64,000 nucleotides of DNA. Origin: Dirofilaria immitis. Lineage: Eukaryota; Nematoda; Chromadorea; Rhabditida; Onchocercidae. This document shows, in pieces, positions 51,421 through 64,000 of this stretch. The notes beneath the pieces are model-generated. The model was not told where the DNA came from and ran no database searches. It saw only the letters and a program-made list of their open reading frames with translations. Position 1 is the stretch's first letter; the number at the start of each line of letters is the position of its first letter. The stretch spans positions 992,001-1,056,000 of the forward strand of contig JAKNDB010000075.1 in the NCBI GenBank assembly GCA_024305405.1, in the 5' to 3' direction. A program made the translations under genes and the position numbers.

Positions 51421-53084
51421 ATAGGATGTGACGAAGAAAATAAAAAAAGGAAAAAAATGAAGAAAGATGAATCAATCATCCCATTCTTTGATTACAATTT
51501 TTAATTTTACAACTTTGAAACTGCTAACTGATAAACTGATAATGCTTTTTACGATTTAAACTAAACGTATTGACTCTTTTTTTTTTTGTTTAAAGAAGCA
51601 ATAAATATTTATGATTACGGTATTATCTTCATTATAATTTATTTCGTTCATCATATTTAACAAAAAAGATCAAAAATTTTTTTCGCTACCATTTATTTTC
51701 CTTTTCCTCTTTTTTTTGTTTTTATTTTAATTAAGAATTGAAAAGAATAAAATTAAATTAATTTAAATTAAATTAATTTAAATTAAATTTTTAAATTAAT
51801 TCACAAATTATCTTAGTGTATTATTAAAATTTATTAAATTAAATTTGGATATTTTTCGATCATATCTTTAATAATATCTCTTTATCGTAATTTATTTAAT
51901 TATTTATAGTAAATAAAACAATTCAATAGCTTATCTTTTGATGCTTTATTTTCTACGATAATTATCAATTCTTAGATATGAAATTAATTAATTTTAAAAA
52001 TTCATAAATTAAAATATATTTGGAAAAAAAGAATGAATTAAATTTATTGCTATTCGAATAATAGAAGTAATTAAAATGAAAAAAAAATAATAAAATATAA
52101 GTAAACAATAATCAATCATGAAAAATAAATATCAAAATAAAAATGAAAATAAACAAAACCCTTCAAATAGCATTAACAAATTATAAATATTTTATAATAA
52201 AAACAATTCCTACTAATAATTATATACTGAAAACAAATATTAGAATTTATTTATTTATTTATTTACTTTTTTTTTTACTGATTATTCTTTTATATATATA
52301 ATTAATCAATTGTAAATAAATATATCGATATCGATATCGATATGATCACATGATTTATGCTAATTTACCAAAAATTTTTTAAACATTCAAAATACAATAA
52401 TAATAATACTATTTATGATTTTAAGATAAGATAAGTTTTTTGTGATAAAATTTTAATTTTTAATCAATATCATAAAATATCATTAGAGGAAAAAATTTTC
52501 AATTATTCGATTTTCATATTTACATATTATTTTTACGTGTTTTCTTTCTATCTTATAATATAATTAATAGCATAAATAAATATTGGAAATAAATATTGGA
52601 ATTTATTTATTTATTTATTTACCAAAATTCTCTTGCATATTTTGTTTATGGAAAAGAAAGATTGGATTAAATCGATTAATTTTTAATCAAATTTTATTAT
52701 AAATTTATTTCATATTATCATTTACTTAATTATACAATCAATTTTAATCTGTCGTTTCTTGCGTGATAAAAATTGTTGATAAATGATTAACGTATATATA
52801 TACATATATATATTTGAAGTTGAAAAATGAAATATGCTTGATGTGAAATTTTGCTTTGCTTAGATTTATTTCACAGATATCATATCAATGATTTTTATTT
52901 TAAGGCAATATAAATTAAATTTAATGTTTGCTAATTCAAAAAGAAATAATAAAAAAAAAAATTCTTAATCATAGAAACATTTGTAAATATCATTTATTTC
53001 ATTTTGGAATTTTTCTTTAAAAAAATGATGAAATTTTTAAATTATTATTATTATTATTATTTTCAATACAATGATTACAATGAT

Positions 53085-53330
53085 CACTAACTATATGATA
53101 ATCACTATTATACGATATTATATTTCAATTATCTCTATCTTTTTTTTTATTAAGATTATTTCTCCACATGATATCGATCATTTCTTGACTAAAAATTATT
53201 TCTCGATATGATATTAATACTAACTACTATATGATAATCACTATTACACGATACTATATTTCAATCATCCTTATCATTTCTTAACTAAAAGTTATTTCTC
53301 GATATGATATTAATAATAATAGAAAATGTA
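53085..53330. repeat. Diverged tandem repeat, period about 133 bp
   Basis: CTAACTATATGATAATCACTAT with a following ACGATA..TATATTTCAAT block at about 53087 recurs at about 53220. Each is followed by a TTATTTCTCGATATGATATTAAT-type segment. Confidence 0.75.
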
Positions 53331-53775
53331 ATAATTTAATTAAATGAATGCGATTGATAATTTGAAATAATCTTGTAAAATTATCAAATAAATATGAATA
53401 GCTTATACGATGATAATATTTCTGTAATATTCGGAATATCAAATCAAATAAATGATAATCATTTATTGATATCTGATCTTTTAAAAAAAAATAAATGATA
53501 AAACATTTGAATCTTTTTATCAGTCATTTTATCAATTATTATTTTTAAATTCAAATTTAGTACTATTTTTATCATAAAATTTCATATAGTTAAAAAAGAA
53601 AAGAAAAAAAAGTCACAAAAGCAAATAACAAAATTTAATTGCATTTTCATTCATTCTATCAATGCTTCTATTTTTAGCTATGTTAAAATGTTTTTAAAAA
53701 AAAAATGCTCAAAAATTTTGATCCAATTTCTTTCATTCTTTTTCTTTTTTTTTTTTTTTACCACAAATAAATCGT

Positions 53776-53840
53776 ATCACATTTGCTTGATATCATTTAC
53801 ATATAATTTATCACATTTGCTTGATATCATTTACATATAA
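53776..53840. repeat. Two tandem copies of a unit of about 33 bp
   Basis: ATCACATTTGCTTGATATC, continuing ATTTACATATAA, is present twice back to back. Confidence 0.88.
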
Positions 53841-54124
53841 CACTTATCATACAGTAATCCAGTACTATACATAGGATCTCCCAGTATCATCATTCTATTC
53901 CAATACAATTCTACTATTTTTGCGATTCCAATGTGAAAAAATAGCCAAAACTCCTAACTATCATATTTGATACAGCCGTAGCCAAGTCCATCGGTCTATT
54001 GTTTATCATTTACACATAACTTTTTTATGTGAATGCAAAATTATTTCCATAAATTTTCAAATTTAAATATGCCGCCATTTTCTTTAGTAATATAATTTTA
54101 TTCCTTTCGAGATTTTGAATTTTC

Positions 54125-54335
54125 AAATTAGTCCAGTATTGAGAAACTAGTCCAGTAGCTAAATCTATTAAGCATTCAAAACTTATCCAAATTGGTCCAG
54201 TATTATTGTTGGTCCAAACTGGTCCAGCATTTTCAAATTAGTCCAGTATTGAAATTGGTCCAAATTGGTCCAGCATTTTCAAATTAGTATTGATTAGCTA
54301 AATTTATTAAGCATTCAAAACTTATCCAAATTGAT
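54125..54335. repeat. Nested repeats built on GGTCCAG/AGTCCAGTATT
   Basis: Several copies of TTTTCAAATTAGTCCAGTAT and CAAATTGGTCCAG, plus two copies of a longer AAGCATTCAAAACTTATCC segment (about 54168 and 54309), interleave over about 200 bases. Confidence 0.8.
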
Positions 54336-55182
54336 AATAAGCTTGTTTAATCAGTCACTGATATTATGCTCATATAGCAATATATCATTTATTAGAAAAT
54401 GATTGGCTATGCATATTATGACTGATAAGAAAAAAAAAAGATGGCAATAATAGCATTAAATGATAACTTGTTGAAAGTTAAATAAATAATTTAAAATCAA
54501 TACATTCAGTATTTCTAATATTCAGCAGTAATTATATAATTATCAATCATCTCTTTTCATTCATTTAAAATAATCATTTATTCTCGAAATATTCGAGAAT
54601 ATAAATTTGACCAAAATTTACATACAAAATGCTTTTAATTTTTGATATTAAAATTTCGAGAAAAAAACTTTGCGCTTACATTCTTTTTATCATTTGCTTA
54701 TTAAAAGAAATAAATTATAAGCTCAAAATTTTGTTTTTAATTCTTATAAAATGAAAGATATTTGATTTTAGAAAATTTTTTTCGGGAAACAATAAAAGTT
54801 ATTTATAGATTACTGATTAAGCAAGCAATTAATTTTTTTTTTTTTTTTTTTAGCATCGACCAATATACGACGATTTATTTATTCAGAATTTTATCACCTG
54901 TTGATCATATTTTATCATTTCAAAAAATTCCTTCCTACTATATTTTTAATATTTTTATGATAATTAAACGTAAAATAAACAATTTTTTATAATAATTCCA
55001 TTCATAAAAATCATACGATTTTTTCAACTGATAAAAGTATTATTAATTTTATTATCATATCATTTATGATTTATAAAGAAATGATTCATACTTATCATTA
55101 ATTTCTTGATATGATAGATGAGAAATTTTTCGAATTATATTACTTTATTTTTTCCTCCTACTTCTTGTTTTTCTTTAAAATT

Positions 55183-55374
55183 CAAGTTAAATTAAATTAA
55201 CTGATAATCACAACTTCAAATTCGAGTAACAAATACACGTATATCTAAAGTTAAATTAGATTAACTGATAATTATAATTTCAATTTCAAATGATCGATAC
55301 ACATATATCTAAAGTTAAATTAGATTAACTGATAATTATAATTTCAATTTCAAATGATCGATACACATATATTT
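55183..55374. repeat. 64-bp tandem repeat, three copies
   Basis: Copies start at about 55183, 55247 and 55311. Each begins AAGTTAAATTA and contains TTAACTGATAAT and ATACAC(G/A)TATAT. Copies 2 and 3 are almost identical; copy 1 is diverged. Confidence 0.92.
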
Positions 55375-57209
55375 AATTCGATCTTTAAATGATACAATTA
55401 AGTATTTTTCCTTTCTTTTCTTCACTTTATATATTTTAACTTTTATTTTAATTAATTAATTAATATTTTAGAAAATTAAAATAACTATTACTATTATCAA
55501 TTTTATTTCTTTAAAAAATATTTATTCAACTATAATATAAATTTTAAATTAAAATAAGAAGCAAAAAAAAAATTTTAAATCAATAATTTATACATTTTTC
55601 ACTGAAAGGCTTATTTTAGAATTGTTAAAAGCATTTTTAGCCAAATAAATGCTTTTTATTTTTTTTTTTAATTCCATTTTTTTTCTTCGTTTGTTTAATT
55701 TTAAAATAAAATGAAATAGTTGGGAAATAAAAATAAAAAAGAAATGAAATTGAAAAATATTTTAAATTCAATTCAATTTAAATTTTAACTTTTATCATAT
55801 TTCGTTTGTTTGATTTTATCACATATAGCTAAATAAATAACTGTTAATCTAATTGCAATTTATCAGTGGATGAAGAAAAATGATAAAAAAAAATAAAAAT
55901 TGTTATCAAAATTTTAAGTATAATTAAATGATAAATATATATTCGTGTGATAAATCGGTTATCTGATCCTTTATTTCTTTTCATTTTAAATACTTCGAAA
56001 TAAATTTTAAATTTGGGCAAAAATTATTTCATATCAAATATTCTCGTTTAGAAAAAATGCTTTTAAAATTTAATAAAATAGTTTTGTTCAATTTGATAAT
56101 TATTTATTATTGCTTTGTTTATTTTTATTCAATCCTCCGTCTTTTTTTTTTTAAATAAAATTTCGAGAAGCTAATTGGATGAATGATAGTGATAAAAATG
56201 TATTGATAATTTTTATGATAAAATGTTTCTTTTTGCTAAAAGTATTTATACAATCAAACAAATCTGATCACAAATACCACATATATATATGCATTACAAT
56301 AGTTATTTTCATAGTAATGATAAGTAATGATAATTTGCGTTTTTGAAATTTCTAAATTTTATCATTTATCACAATTAAATCTTATTATTGGAATCAAATT
56401 TCATAGCAATGATAAGATATATTGATAAGTTACATTATTGAATTTATTAAACTCTATTAAATCTTATTAATAATATGTTACTAATTAAGAAATGGATAAT
56501 TTCAAAAATTTCTCACCTTTTCTCACGACATTAACATTTCAATTAAATTGCTTAGAAAAAATTTAAGTTAGTAATAAATGGAATAAATATAGTGCCAGGG
56601 CCTTAAAGGAATGAAATACAGTGCTAGGCTTAAAAGAATGAAATAGAATGTTAGGCCTATAATTCATCTTTTTCATTGTCCTATTCCATGAACGATCAAC
56701 AATTCTGATAACATAAGAAAGATTTTTCAAATTTAACTTCTGATTTATTCGGAACGTTTCATTTTTTTTCTCGACAATCTTGTCTTGATATTGTTTGATG
56801 TTTTTTTTTTTTTTTATTATTATTGGCGTCCTTTCTTCGATTTCATTTTCATTTATTATTTATTTATTTGAATTCCTTCATCGTCTATATATTTCCAAAA
56901 AAAAAAAAAAGAATGTACGATAAATTGTATTTTATTTAAAATTTCATTTAATATAATATCAACAATTTGAATAAAATTTCTTCTTATTTTATAACAATTT
57001 AGATGAATATTTATATAATTTAAATTAACTTAAAATATACTAATTAAAATGAAAATAATTTTAATAATTTAGATAAATACGTATATTTATATTTATTTAT
57101 TTTGATTAATTTATTATTAACTATTTTCGGTGTTTTTTCTTTATTTAATATTTATCGTAAGAAATCCTTCATTCGCCAGTTTTGGCTTATAACTTTAAAT
57201 TTAGAAATA

Positions 57210-57545
57210 TAACTTTGAATTTAATTTTAATTAATTTTAATTGTAATAATTCAATTTTGGGATTAATTCTAATTGTAATAATTTAATTTTGAAATTAATT
57301 CTAATTATAATAATTCAATTCTAAAATTAATTGTAATTGTAATAATTCAATTCTGAAATTAATTCTAATTCTAATAATTCAGTTTTGAAATTAATTCTGA
57401 TTGTAATAATTCAATTTTGAAATTAATTCTGATTGTAATAATTCAATTTTGAAATTAATTCTAATTATAATAATTCAATTTTGAAATTTTGTAATAATTT
57501 AATTTTGAAATAAAACTTTAAGTCTAATTTTAATTGTAATAATTC
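57210..57545. repeat. 32-bp degenerate tandem repeat, about 10 copies
   Basis: The unit is approximately TTCTAATTGTAATAATTCAA followed by TTTTGAAATTAA, with frequent C/T and G/A variants and one truncated copy. It lies less than 400 bp upstream of the proposed start of the next gene. Confidence 0.85.
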
Positions 57546-57925
57546 ATTTTTTAATTTTAATAATTCAATTCTAACAATTTAATTTTGAAGCATAACTTTG
57601 GATGTAATTTTAGTTATAGCTGAAGAAAAAAATGGGAAAAAATATGAATAAATTTCTCAATTTTAATTATAACAACAATTCAATTGATAATTTTTATTTA
57701 TCAATTGAATTTTTTTTTACTTTTTTCTTTATAATTTTATGATAATATAAAATATAATTATCAAATTTAATATTATATTTATTTATCATATTACGATTAT
57801 TATTATTATTTTTTGGCATTCTTTCATACCATCAAAAATTCCTTTCATATCTCCAAAAATTTAATTTATTTATATTTCTAATAAGTTGGAATTATTTTTC
57901 TTTTTTCAGCAAAAATTTTAAGTCA

Positions 57926-60684
57926 ATGTTTATCGTCGCTTTTTTATATTTACGATATGCAATGCAATATGGGTAATTTATATTTATTTGTTTGTTTATT
58001 TATTTATTTACTTTTTGCATTAATAAATTAAGGAATTATTTATTTTAATTTTAATTTTCAATTATTAGTATTATAATTATTATTATTATTATTTGTATAA
58101 ATTAATTTAAGATTGGTGAAGAATATTGGACAACGATCGGTAAAGATGGTTCATTACTTGGTGATCGAACTATTAAAGATTTCTTAACATTTCATATCAC
58201 ATATTTTACTAAATTTACTATAACAAGACGAGCATATATCGCTTTTTGGTATATTTGGTTTATTCGATAATTCGTTTTCTTTTTTTCTTTATTTTTCAAT
58301 TCAATTTCGAATTATTAATTCGATACTTAATTAATATATTTGAAAAACTATTTGATTATTTATTCAATCATTCAATTTGTATAATAATCTATTTGAGTAA
58401 GGCAAGTTTTAACTTTTATTTATAGCAATGAATTGATATACATACAATATATAAATTATTATAATATAAAAAATTAAATTAAATTTAATTTTTGTAAAAT
58501 ATAATTCAAAATAATTTAAATTAATTAATGAGTAATCAGATCAACATTTCTATATTATTTGTTTAGTTTTCCTCTTTTTCATATTATTATCACTCTCGAA
58601 TTCAGATAAAATTAAGCAATATATTGAAGCGAGATTTAAATAATTCCTAAATTATCAGATAATATATGATTTTAGAAAATTAAATATCAATATATGTATA
58701 TATATATATATATGTTTAGGGTAATGTATGATGAATTTGGCCATTATGAAACATTTGGCCATGCATATTTGGTACAAAATGGAGTTTGTGCTCGTTTTGT
58801 GGATCGTTATCATAAGGCTAAAATTACCTGTGGTGGTTTTCGTGTACTTTCTCGAAGTAACAATAATGGAAATTTAGCGTAATTCTTTTAGAAAAAAAAT
58901 TACATTCTTTTTTTTTCTGAAAATTTTAATCAAAATTTTTAGCCAATATTTGATTTTGTGATTTTGTTAGCTAAAAAAAGAAAAAATGCTTCTTATCATT
59001 TTTTCATTTCTCACCTGATAACAAAAAATTTATCATTTATGTAATGGATGAAATAAAAGAGCAGAAAAATGCGGTCTAAATAAAATTGCAGCCTAAATAG
59101 AATTGGAATATGTGATCGATGTGAAATTTTTAAATTTTCAATTATTTTTTTTGTTAAGTGAATTGATTAATTCTCTTGGCTACTATCCTATCGTTTAAGA
59201 TTCAAATTCGTTCAGTCTGGCCATGCTAATATTCATGATGCAGTTGAATATCGTAGTCGACAAGTGGCCAAGATTGTAAATTGGGCAAAGAATGAAGCAT
59301 GGTACGGTAATGCTTTCATTCGAGAAGCATTTGCGGAAGGTATCGATAATGAAAATGCATATATTAAGGTAAACAGGTGTATATTATAATTAGTAAGTGA
59401 TTAATTAGCATATTCTAAAATATATGGTAAAGTTAATTGAAAGGTGAAAGGTGAAAGGTGAGAAATGTAAAATAATTTGTAATGGTGAAATTGAAAAAGT
59501 TGCCAAACAAGAAAAAAGCAGAAAACATTTAAAAATTTTAATAAAAAGGAAATCATTTTAAATTTAAATTGATTTCTAGTCAGAAATTAACAAAATATTT
59601 GCTATGAAATATTTAAATTGCAACAATCAATGCAATATTATTTATTCATAACTTTTTTGAAATTTCAAATTTTGATATTACAAAAAGAAAAATCGATTTT
59701 TGAATTTTAATTAAATTCATATAAATTATATTACAACTATATTATATCGATCTTCAGATGAAAGCAATTTGCTACTATTCTCATATGTACAAAATGAAAA
59801 TTTGAAATGAAATATTTCAATTTCCATTTCTATCTATTCTATTTTAAATTTTTGATAGAATAGGAATGAAATGTTTCGTCGTTTTTTGAATTAATTTTAA
59901 TTAATTACTCGAAACTAACATATTATCAACATAATTTACAGATATCATATGTTGATGATCCATTCTTCTATCAGCGGAATGTTTACATTCTTGTAAATTG
60001 TGATCCGAATGATCCGGAAGCCGGAAAATCGGAAGATTATATATTTTATCATACACCAAAAGAAGAGAATCGATTGTACTTTTTTTTCTTTTTTAATATG
60101 TAAAATAATTTACTAAAAATAATTCCTAGGTAAAATTGACAATTTTATTTGTTAAATTATTATCAACTAATATTATTATTTCAAATTGCTTATCAATGAT
60201 TTGAATGGAATTATCAATTTTAACTTGATTAATCAAACATTTATATTAGACAATTAATGATAAGATATATATGTTATTTCCTTAATATAAACCATTATTT
60301 CATGATAATATATTCACATCAAATCTTATCAAAAAATTGCATGATTAGAAAATATAACAGTAAATTATTATTATTATTGTTAGTATCATTAAACTTAATT
60401 GAATAAGTTTGACTCAATAACTATCGGATAAAATTTTCAGAATTGATCATAATCAGCAATTACAATTTTATCAACAATATCAACGAGTATTACGTCATAA
60501 ACAACAACAAATTAAACGTGAACAACAAAAACTTAAAAATCGAGAGCAGCTTAAATATAAGCAACAACAAAAATATGAGCAAAATTATCTTGCAAGAAAT
60601 GAACAACAACAACAACAATTCTCAAAATTCTCGATGGATGATGAACCTGATGAAAGGTGGAAATTTTATCAATACTCTCGATAA
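57926..60684 (+). CDS. Unrecognised, probably secreted protein with Gln-rich C-terminal tail, about 296 aa
   Basis: Exons 58112-58248, 58720-58878, 59200-59368, 59942-60075 and 60441-60684 have good splice sites and continuous phases. The middle is well-ordered protein sequence (IGEEYWTTIGKDGSLLGDR, YDEFGHYETFGHAYLVQNG, KAKITCGGFRVLSRS, QVAKIVNWAKNEAWYGNAF, YVDDPFFYQRNVYILVNCD, SEDYIFYHTPKEENR). The last exon is a Gln/Lys-rich, coiled-coil-like tail (for example KQQQIKREQQKLKNREQ) ending YQYSR-stop. A tentative first exon, 57926-57972, starts MFIVAFLYLRYAM, signal-like, after a TTTTTTCAG acceptor. It is one base out of phase (GGG at 57971-57973 may lack a G), so the N-terminus is uncertain. 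I do not recognise the family; secretion is an inference. Confidence 0.7.
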
Positions 60685-63600
60685 TTTTGACTTCATTTCA
60701 TAACAGGTTTGATTTTTTCCTCTTTCAGTTTTAAATATTCGCCAATTAAAGGAATCATACATTCTTTTAGATTTGCATTTATTTTTTTTTCACGTACGTA
60801 TGCGTATCATTTTCGGAATTACATATGATACGATAGATACAATATGAATTTCTCACTTGGCCATATTTTACATTTGACAATATTTCACGCTTAAAAATAT
60901 CTTACCTTTATGTTTGATCAAATCTTGACTTTGCTAAGAAAAAATCTTTGCTAATTTTTTTTTTTGCAGCACAATTAAGCATGCATTTATCACCACCTGT
61001 GACATGCACAATGCAAACTTCATTAGCATGCAAGTTCTATAAAATTTAGCATATTTAAATGTATGTCTTTTCGTGATACTTTCATAGTATTATTGGCATG
61101 CAAAATGCTGCATGATACTAATTCATTGATAAATTGTAAATTATTATCACATTTAAAGTTGATTTGTTGATATATGATCATTTGCAAATGTTAATATAGT
61201 TTTTTCCTTTGATGAAATACTCGAGATAACTCGAGAGTATCATATTTTATATGGCATTATAGTAATAAGCGATACAGATACTGCTATTATCATAGATGAT
61301 AAATCATTCATAAAATTTCTAATTTCTTAATTAAATACTGTCTCAAAAATAATTTAATTTTCTAGTAATTTGATTATTTTAGTTAACTTATCTATAAATT
61401 CTTGGAATAGTTGAAGCATTTTATTTATTTATTTTTTGATTTATAAAATAAATTAAATTATTTATTTTTTTAATACTAAATTATTTATAAATCATTTCAC
61501 TAACTAAAATTGATATTTGTTTTTCTTTTTTTTTTCTTTTATTTTCTAATAATTTGATTATTTTAATCATTTTTTTAGTATTTAAATGAGAATATAAAAT
61601 TTTGGCCAAAAATTTCGATTTTTGGCTAAAATTTCCGATGAAATTATTTTTTTTATTTCCTATCAAAATTCTTTTTTCATAAATTTTTTTGGCTTTTTTT
61701 TTGAATTCTCAAAATTTTTCTTTTTGCTATATGCAACAATTAATTTGAGTTTTTCATTTCCATTCATCATATTAAGTAATAATTCTTGATTCTTTTGCAT
61801 CAATCATTCTTGTTAGTCGTAGTAATTTTTTATTATTAGTATATGATTATTTAAGTATGATGATTAAGCATTTATTTCAAGTAATTAACTGCCATTAGAA
61901 GTAATGATGCTTCCATATCAAATAATTCATTTTAAAATAAGCAATAATAATGAATTGAATATCTGTTAGCAATGCTATTTGCCGAAAAATACCTGCCAAA
62001 AAATTCAGTAAAATTTAAATTAAATTTTAAATCTAAAATAAATTAAATTTAATGAATTTATTGAAGCATCATTATATTATCATTAAATTTTTTTCTTTTT
62101 TTTTTTTTTTAAATACAAATTTATTTATACGACTGCCTTAAATTGTTTTATTCAAATATATCACTATTAACTGCCTTAGATTATTTTATTAAATTTTTTA
62201 TTTATAAAGATTTTTTTATATTAAATTATTTCTATTACTATCATTATGCGTTATTATTAAAAATAAAAATGAAACTTGTATTATTATCATTATATCTTAT
62301 CATTTCAAACATCAAGACTAACATTAATATTTAATTCTCTGATAATTAGTAATAAATATAAATGGAAATGAACAATTATTTTCATTAATTTCTTTCTAAT
62401 TTGCAATACAAAAATAATCAATGATAAGAATGATAACTTCTTTTCTAAGCAAAACTACGAATTTGCTGAAAAAATGATAATATCAATTTAGTAAAATTTT
62501 AAATAATAAAAATATATGTCATTATCAGTACTAGAATTTTCAAAAAATATTACTTGAACAAATTTTCATTTTCTTTAAAATTTCGAGAACAAAATTTTGA
62601 AACTTCCACTCGAATATCTTGATAGAATCTCGAGATAATATATTTTATACAATGTATTATATCATCTCTGCGTATTCGAATTCTTTTCATTTTCTTCCTT
62701 CACTATATACAATTCTCTCTCTTCATATCAGTTATGATGTTACTGTTATGATTTCACGCAATCTTGACAGTAATACATTGCGTAAGATCCTACGTAGCAA
62801 ACGTAAATCGTAATTCTTATAACTATTTGTGTTAATTTTTTTTTGAATTTGATCCCATCTGCTATTCTCGGCATTTGCATTTGTCAGTTATAAACATTAT
62901 TTTTGGACATTGATCAAATATATTGATCAGTATTCAGATTTATGATTATATGAAATAATATCGCTTATAAGAACTTTTATAATTTATCCTTTCTATTACT
63001 TTTCAATTATTGTTGTAGTTGGATAAATTGATTTTTAGTATTTTTGACTTCAAGAATACATTTTATATTTATCAACGATTTATGCTATGGCATACGTAAA
63101 TTTCACGTCATAGTGCTATGACGTAAATTTCACGTCCAGCATATTCTACTTCATAGCATTTATGTAAATTTCGTATCATAGCACCTATCGAATATATTAC
63201 ACTTAATTTACAAACCATTCTTCAAAAACTAATGATTCGATCGATCATTTCAAAAATAAATTTTTCTTTTTCTCCTAACTTACTAGAAGAAATACAAACT
63301 TCGCTTTATTTGAATGAATCAACTTATATGCAACGATCAAAATTTCAAGAATTTTATCATCGTAATTTCTTGATCTTATTTTTACGGATAATTGAGTGAC
63401 CAAAAACCGAAATATTAAAATTATAAATTTTGAAAAAGAAAGAACAGAAAAAACGGTTTAAAGAGTTTAATAGAAAATTATAATATTTCAAAAAAATTGA
63501 ATAATTTCAATTAGTTGCTTATACGTTCATATTTAACGTATTTACGTACGTTCATTTAAAAAAACTACGATTCAAAATTATATTTGAATGAAAAGTTAAA

Positions 63601-64000
63601 AAAAAGAAATCAAAGAAATTCAAAAATAAAATATAATAAAATTAAATATATGCATATATATATAAACAAATTGCTATAACATTAAAAAATAATTCAATGA
63701 ATATATGAGTGAGTAAAAAAAGTTGAGAATAAAACCACTAAAAATGATCATTTTAAGATTTTGAAAAAAGTAAGTTGCTTTTTTTCTTTTAATTCAAATA
63801 AATTATTTTATGAAATTTAATTTAAAACGAAAGAAAAAGAAATGAATTATTTTCTTGAAATTTATGCCTAAATTTTAACTTAAAATAATGTTTATTTATT
63901 TTAAAGTAATATTTTTCGAAAAAAATTTCACTTTTCTTTATCATTTCCTACAAACTTTCTATGAAATTTAATTTGAATTAGACTTTAGAAGAAAAAAAAG
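60685..64000. other. AT-rich DNA with no supported gene
   Basis: Poly(T)/(A) tracts and short open frames without conserved character (for example 62143-62334 and 62619-62813). A paired inverted and direct repeat with CRE-like TGACGTAA is at 63094-63136, listed separately. Confidence 0.55.
63094..63136. repeat. Interlocked inverted and direct repeats with TGACGTAA
   Basis: ACGTAAATTTCACGTC occurs exactly at 63094-63109 and 63121-63136. Between and overlapping them is a perfect inverted repeat, CGTCATAG (63106-63113), TG spacer, CTATGACG (63116-63123). A decayed copy, GTAAATTTCGTATCATAGCAC, follows at about 63164. TGACGTAA is a CRE/ATF-type core; any function is inference. Confidence 0.7.

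Larger units (their letters stand above)
48068..57925. other. Ten-kilobase repeat-rich intergenic region
   Basis: No gene supported. It holds a duplicated 229-bp unit, CA, TATG and GAT microsatellites, several 30-130 bp tandem units and long A/T tracts (listed separately). TTATCA/TGATAA hexamers are scattered throughout. The right end is the likely upstream region of the gene starting at 57926. Confidence 0.6.

Noticed and set aside
51090..51475. Ile/Thr-rich and Asp/Asn-rich open frames
   Set aside because: Translations of the GAT/AAT low-complexity block.
52320..52345. Palindromic TATCGATATCGATATCGATA run
   Set aside because: A short self-complementary microsatellite; no paired copy or element boundaries to call it a mobile-element end.
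1..64000. Bacterial-type systems (CRISPR, operons, insertion sequences, endosymbiont DNA)
   Set aside because: All coding signal is intron-split nematode-type; none of the tandem repeats has CRISPR-like unique spacers and no transposase was recognised.

Overview
This window is eukaryotic nuclear DNA, very AT-rich and dense with simple repeats. It reads as a parasitic spirurid or filarial-type nematode. Introns are short to mid-sized with TTTCAG-like acceptors, intergenic DNA is long and low in complexity, and the proteins are closest in character to nematode forms. I cannot name the species. No tRNA, rRNA, CRISPR array or recognisable transposon coding region was seen.

Layout. (1) 40-1526, minus: 5' part of an AGEF-1/BIG-type Arf guanine-nucleotide exchange factor, running off the left edge. 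(2) 1545-9937: repeat-rich DNA with no supported gene. (3) 9938-15643, plus: a complete six-exon gene for a secreted protein with one LDL-receptor class A module and prohormone-like basic cleavage sites; its introns carry 33-bp and 233-bp tandem repeats. (4) 16093-16326, plus: a doubtful small basic ORF. (5) 18341-28354, plus: RBBP6/RBPL-1 (DWNN, zinc knuckle, RING/U-box, 53-residue polyQ, RS- and Lys/Glu-rich tail), a pre-mRNA 3'-end-processing and ubiquitin-ligase factor. (6) 29553-32412, minus: a 525-aa FLYWCH-like Cys/His protein, convergent with rbpl-1. (7) 32413-35780: divergent promoter interval with a repeated TTCGTAAACGTA motif. (8) 35781-40510, plus: mitochondrial ABC half-transporter ABTM-1/ABCB7. 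(9) 42949-44399, plus: TMEM50 homologue. (10) 46673-48067, minus: an unrecognised 175-aa multi-pass membrane protein. (11) 48068-57925: about 10 kb of repeat-filled DNA. (12) 57926-60684, plus: an unrecognised protein with a Gln-rich tail, probably secreted. (13) 60685-64000: no supported gene.

The genes do not form one pathway. They are mostly housekeeping genes (membrane traffic, RNA processing, Fe-S export) set among nematode-type orphans.

The most notable cross-cutting observation is that four otherwise intact genes each need one or more single-base insertions to stay in frame. There are eight well-supported sites and a few tentative ones. Nearly all lie in short mononucleotide runs and all fit one missing base. 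The simplest explanation is uncorrected homopolymer deletions in the assembly rather than pseudogenes, so automated gene models here will be broken. No clearly new biological system was found; the best leads are the LDLa prohormone-like gene, the FLYWCH-like protein, the two orphans and the divergent-promoter motif.
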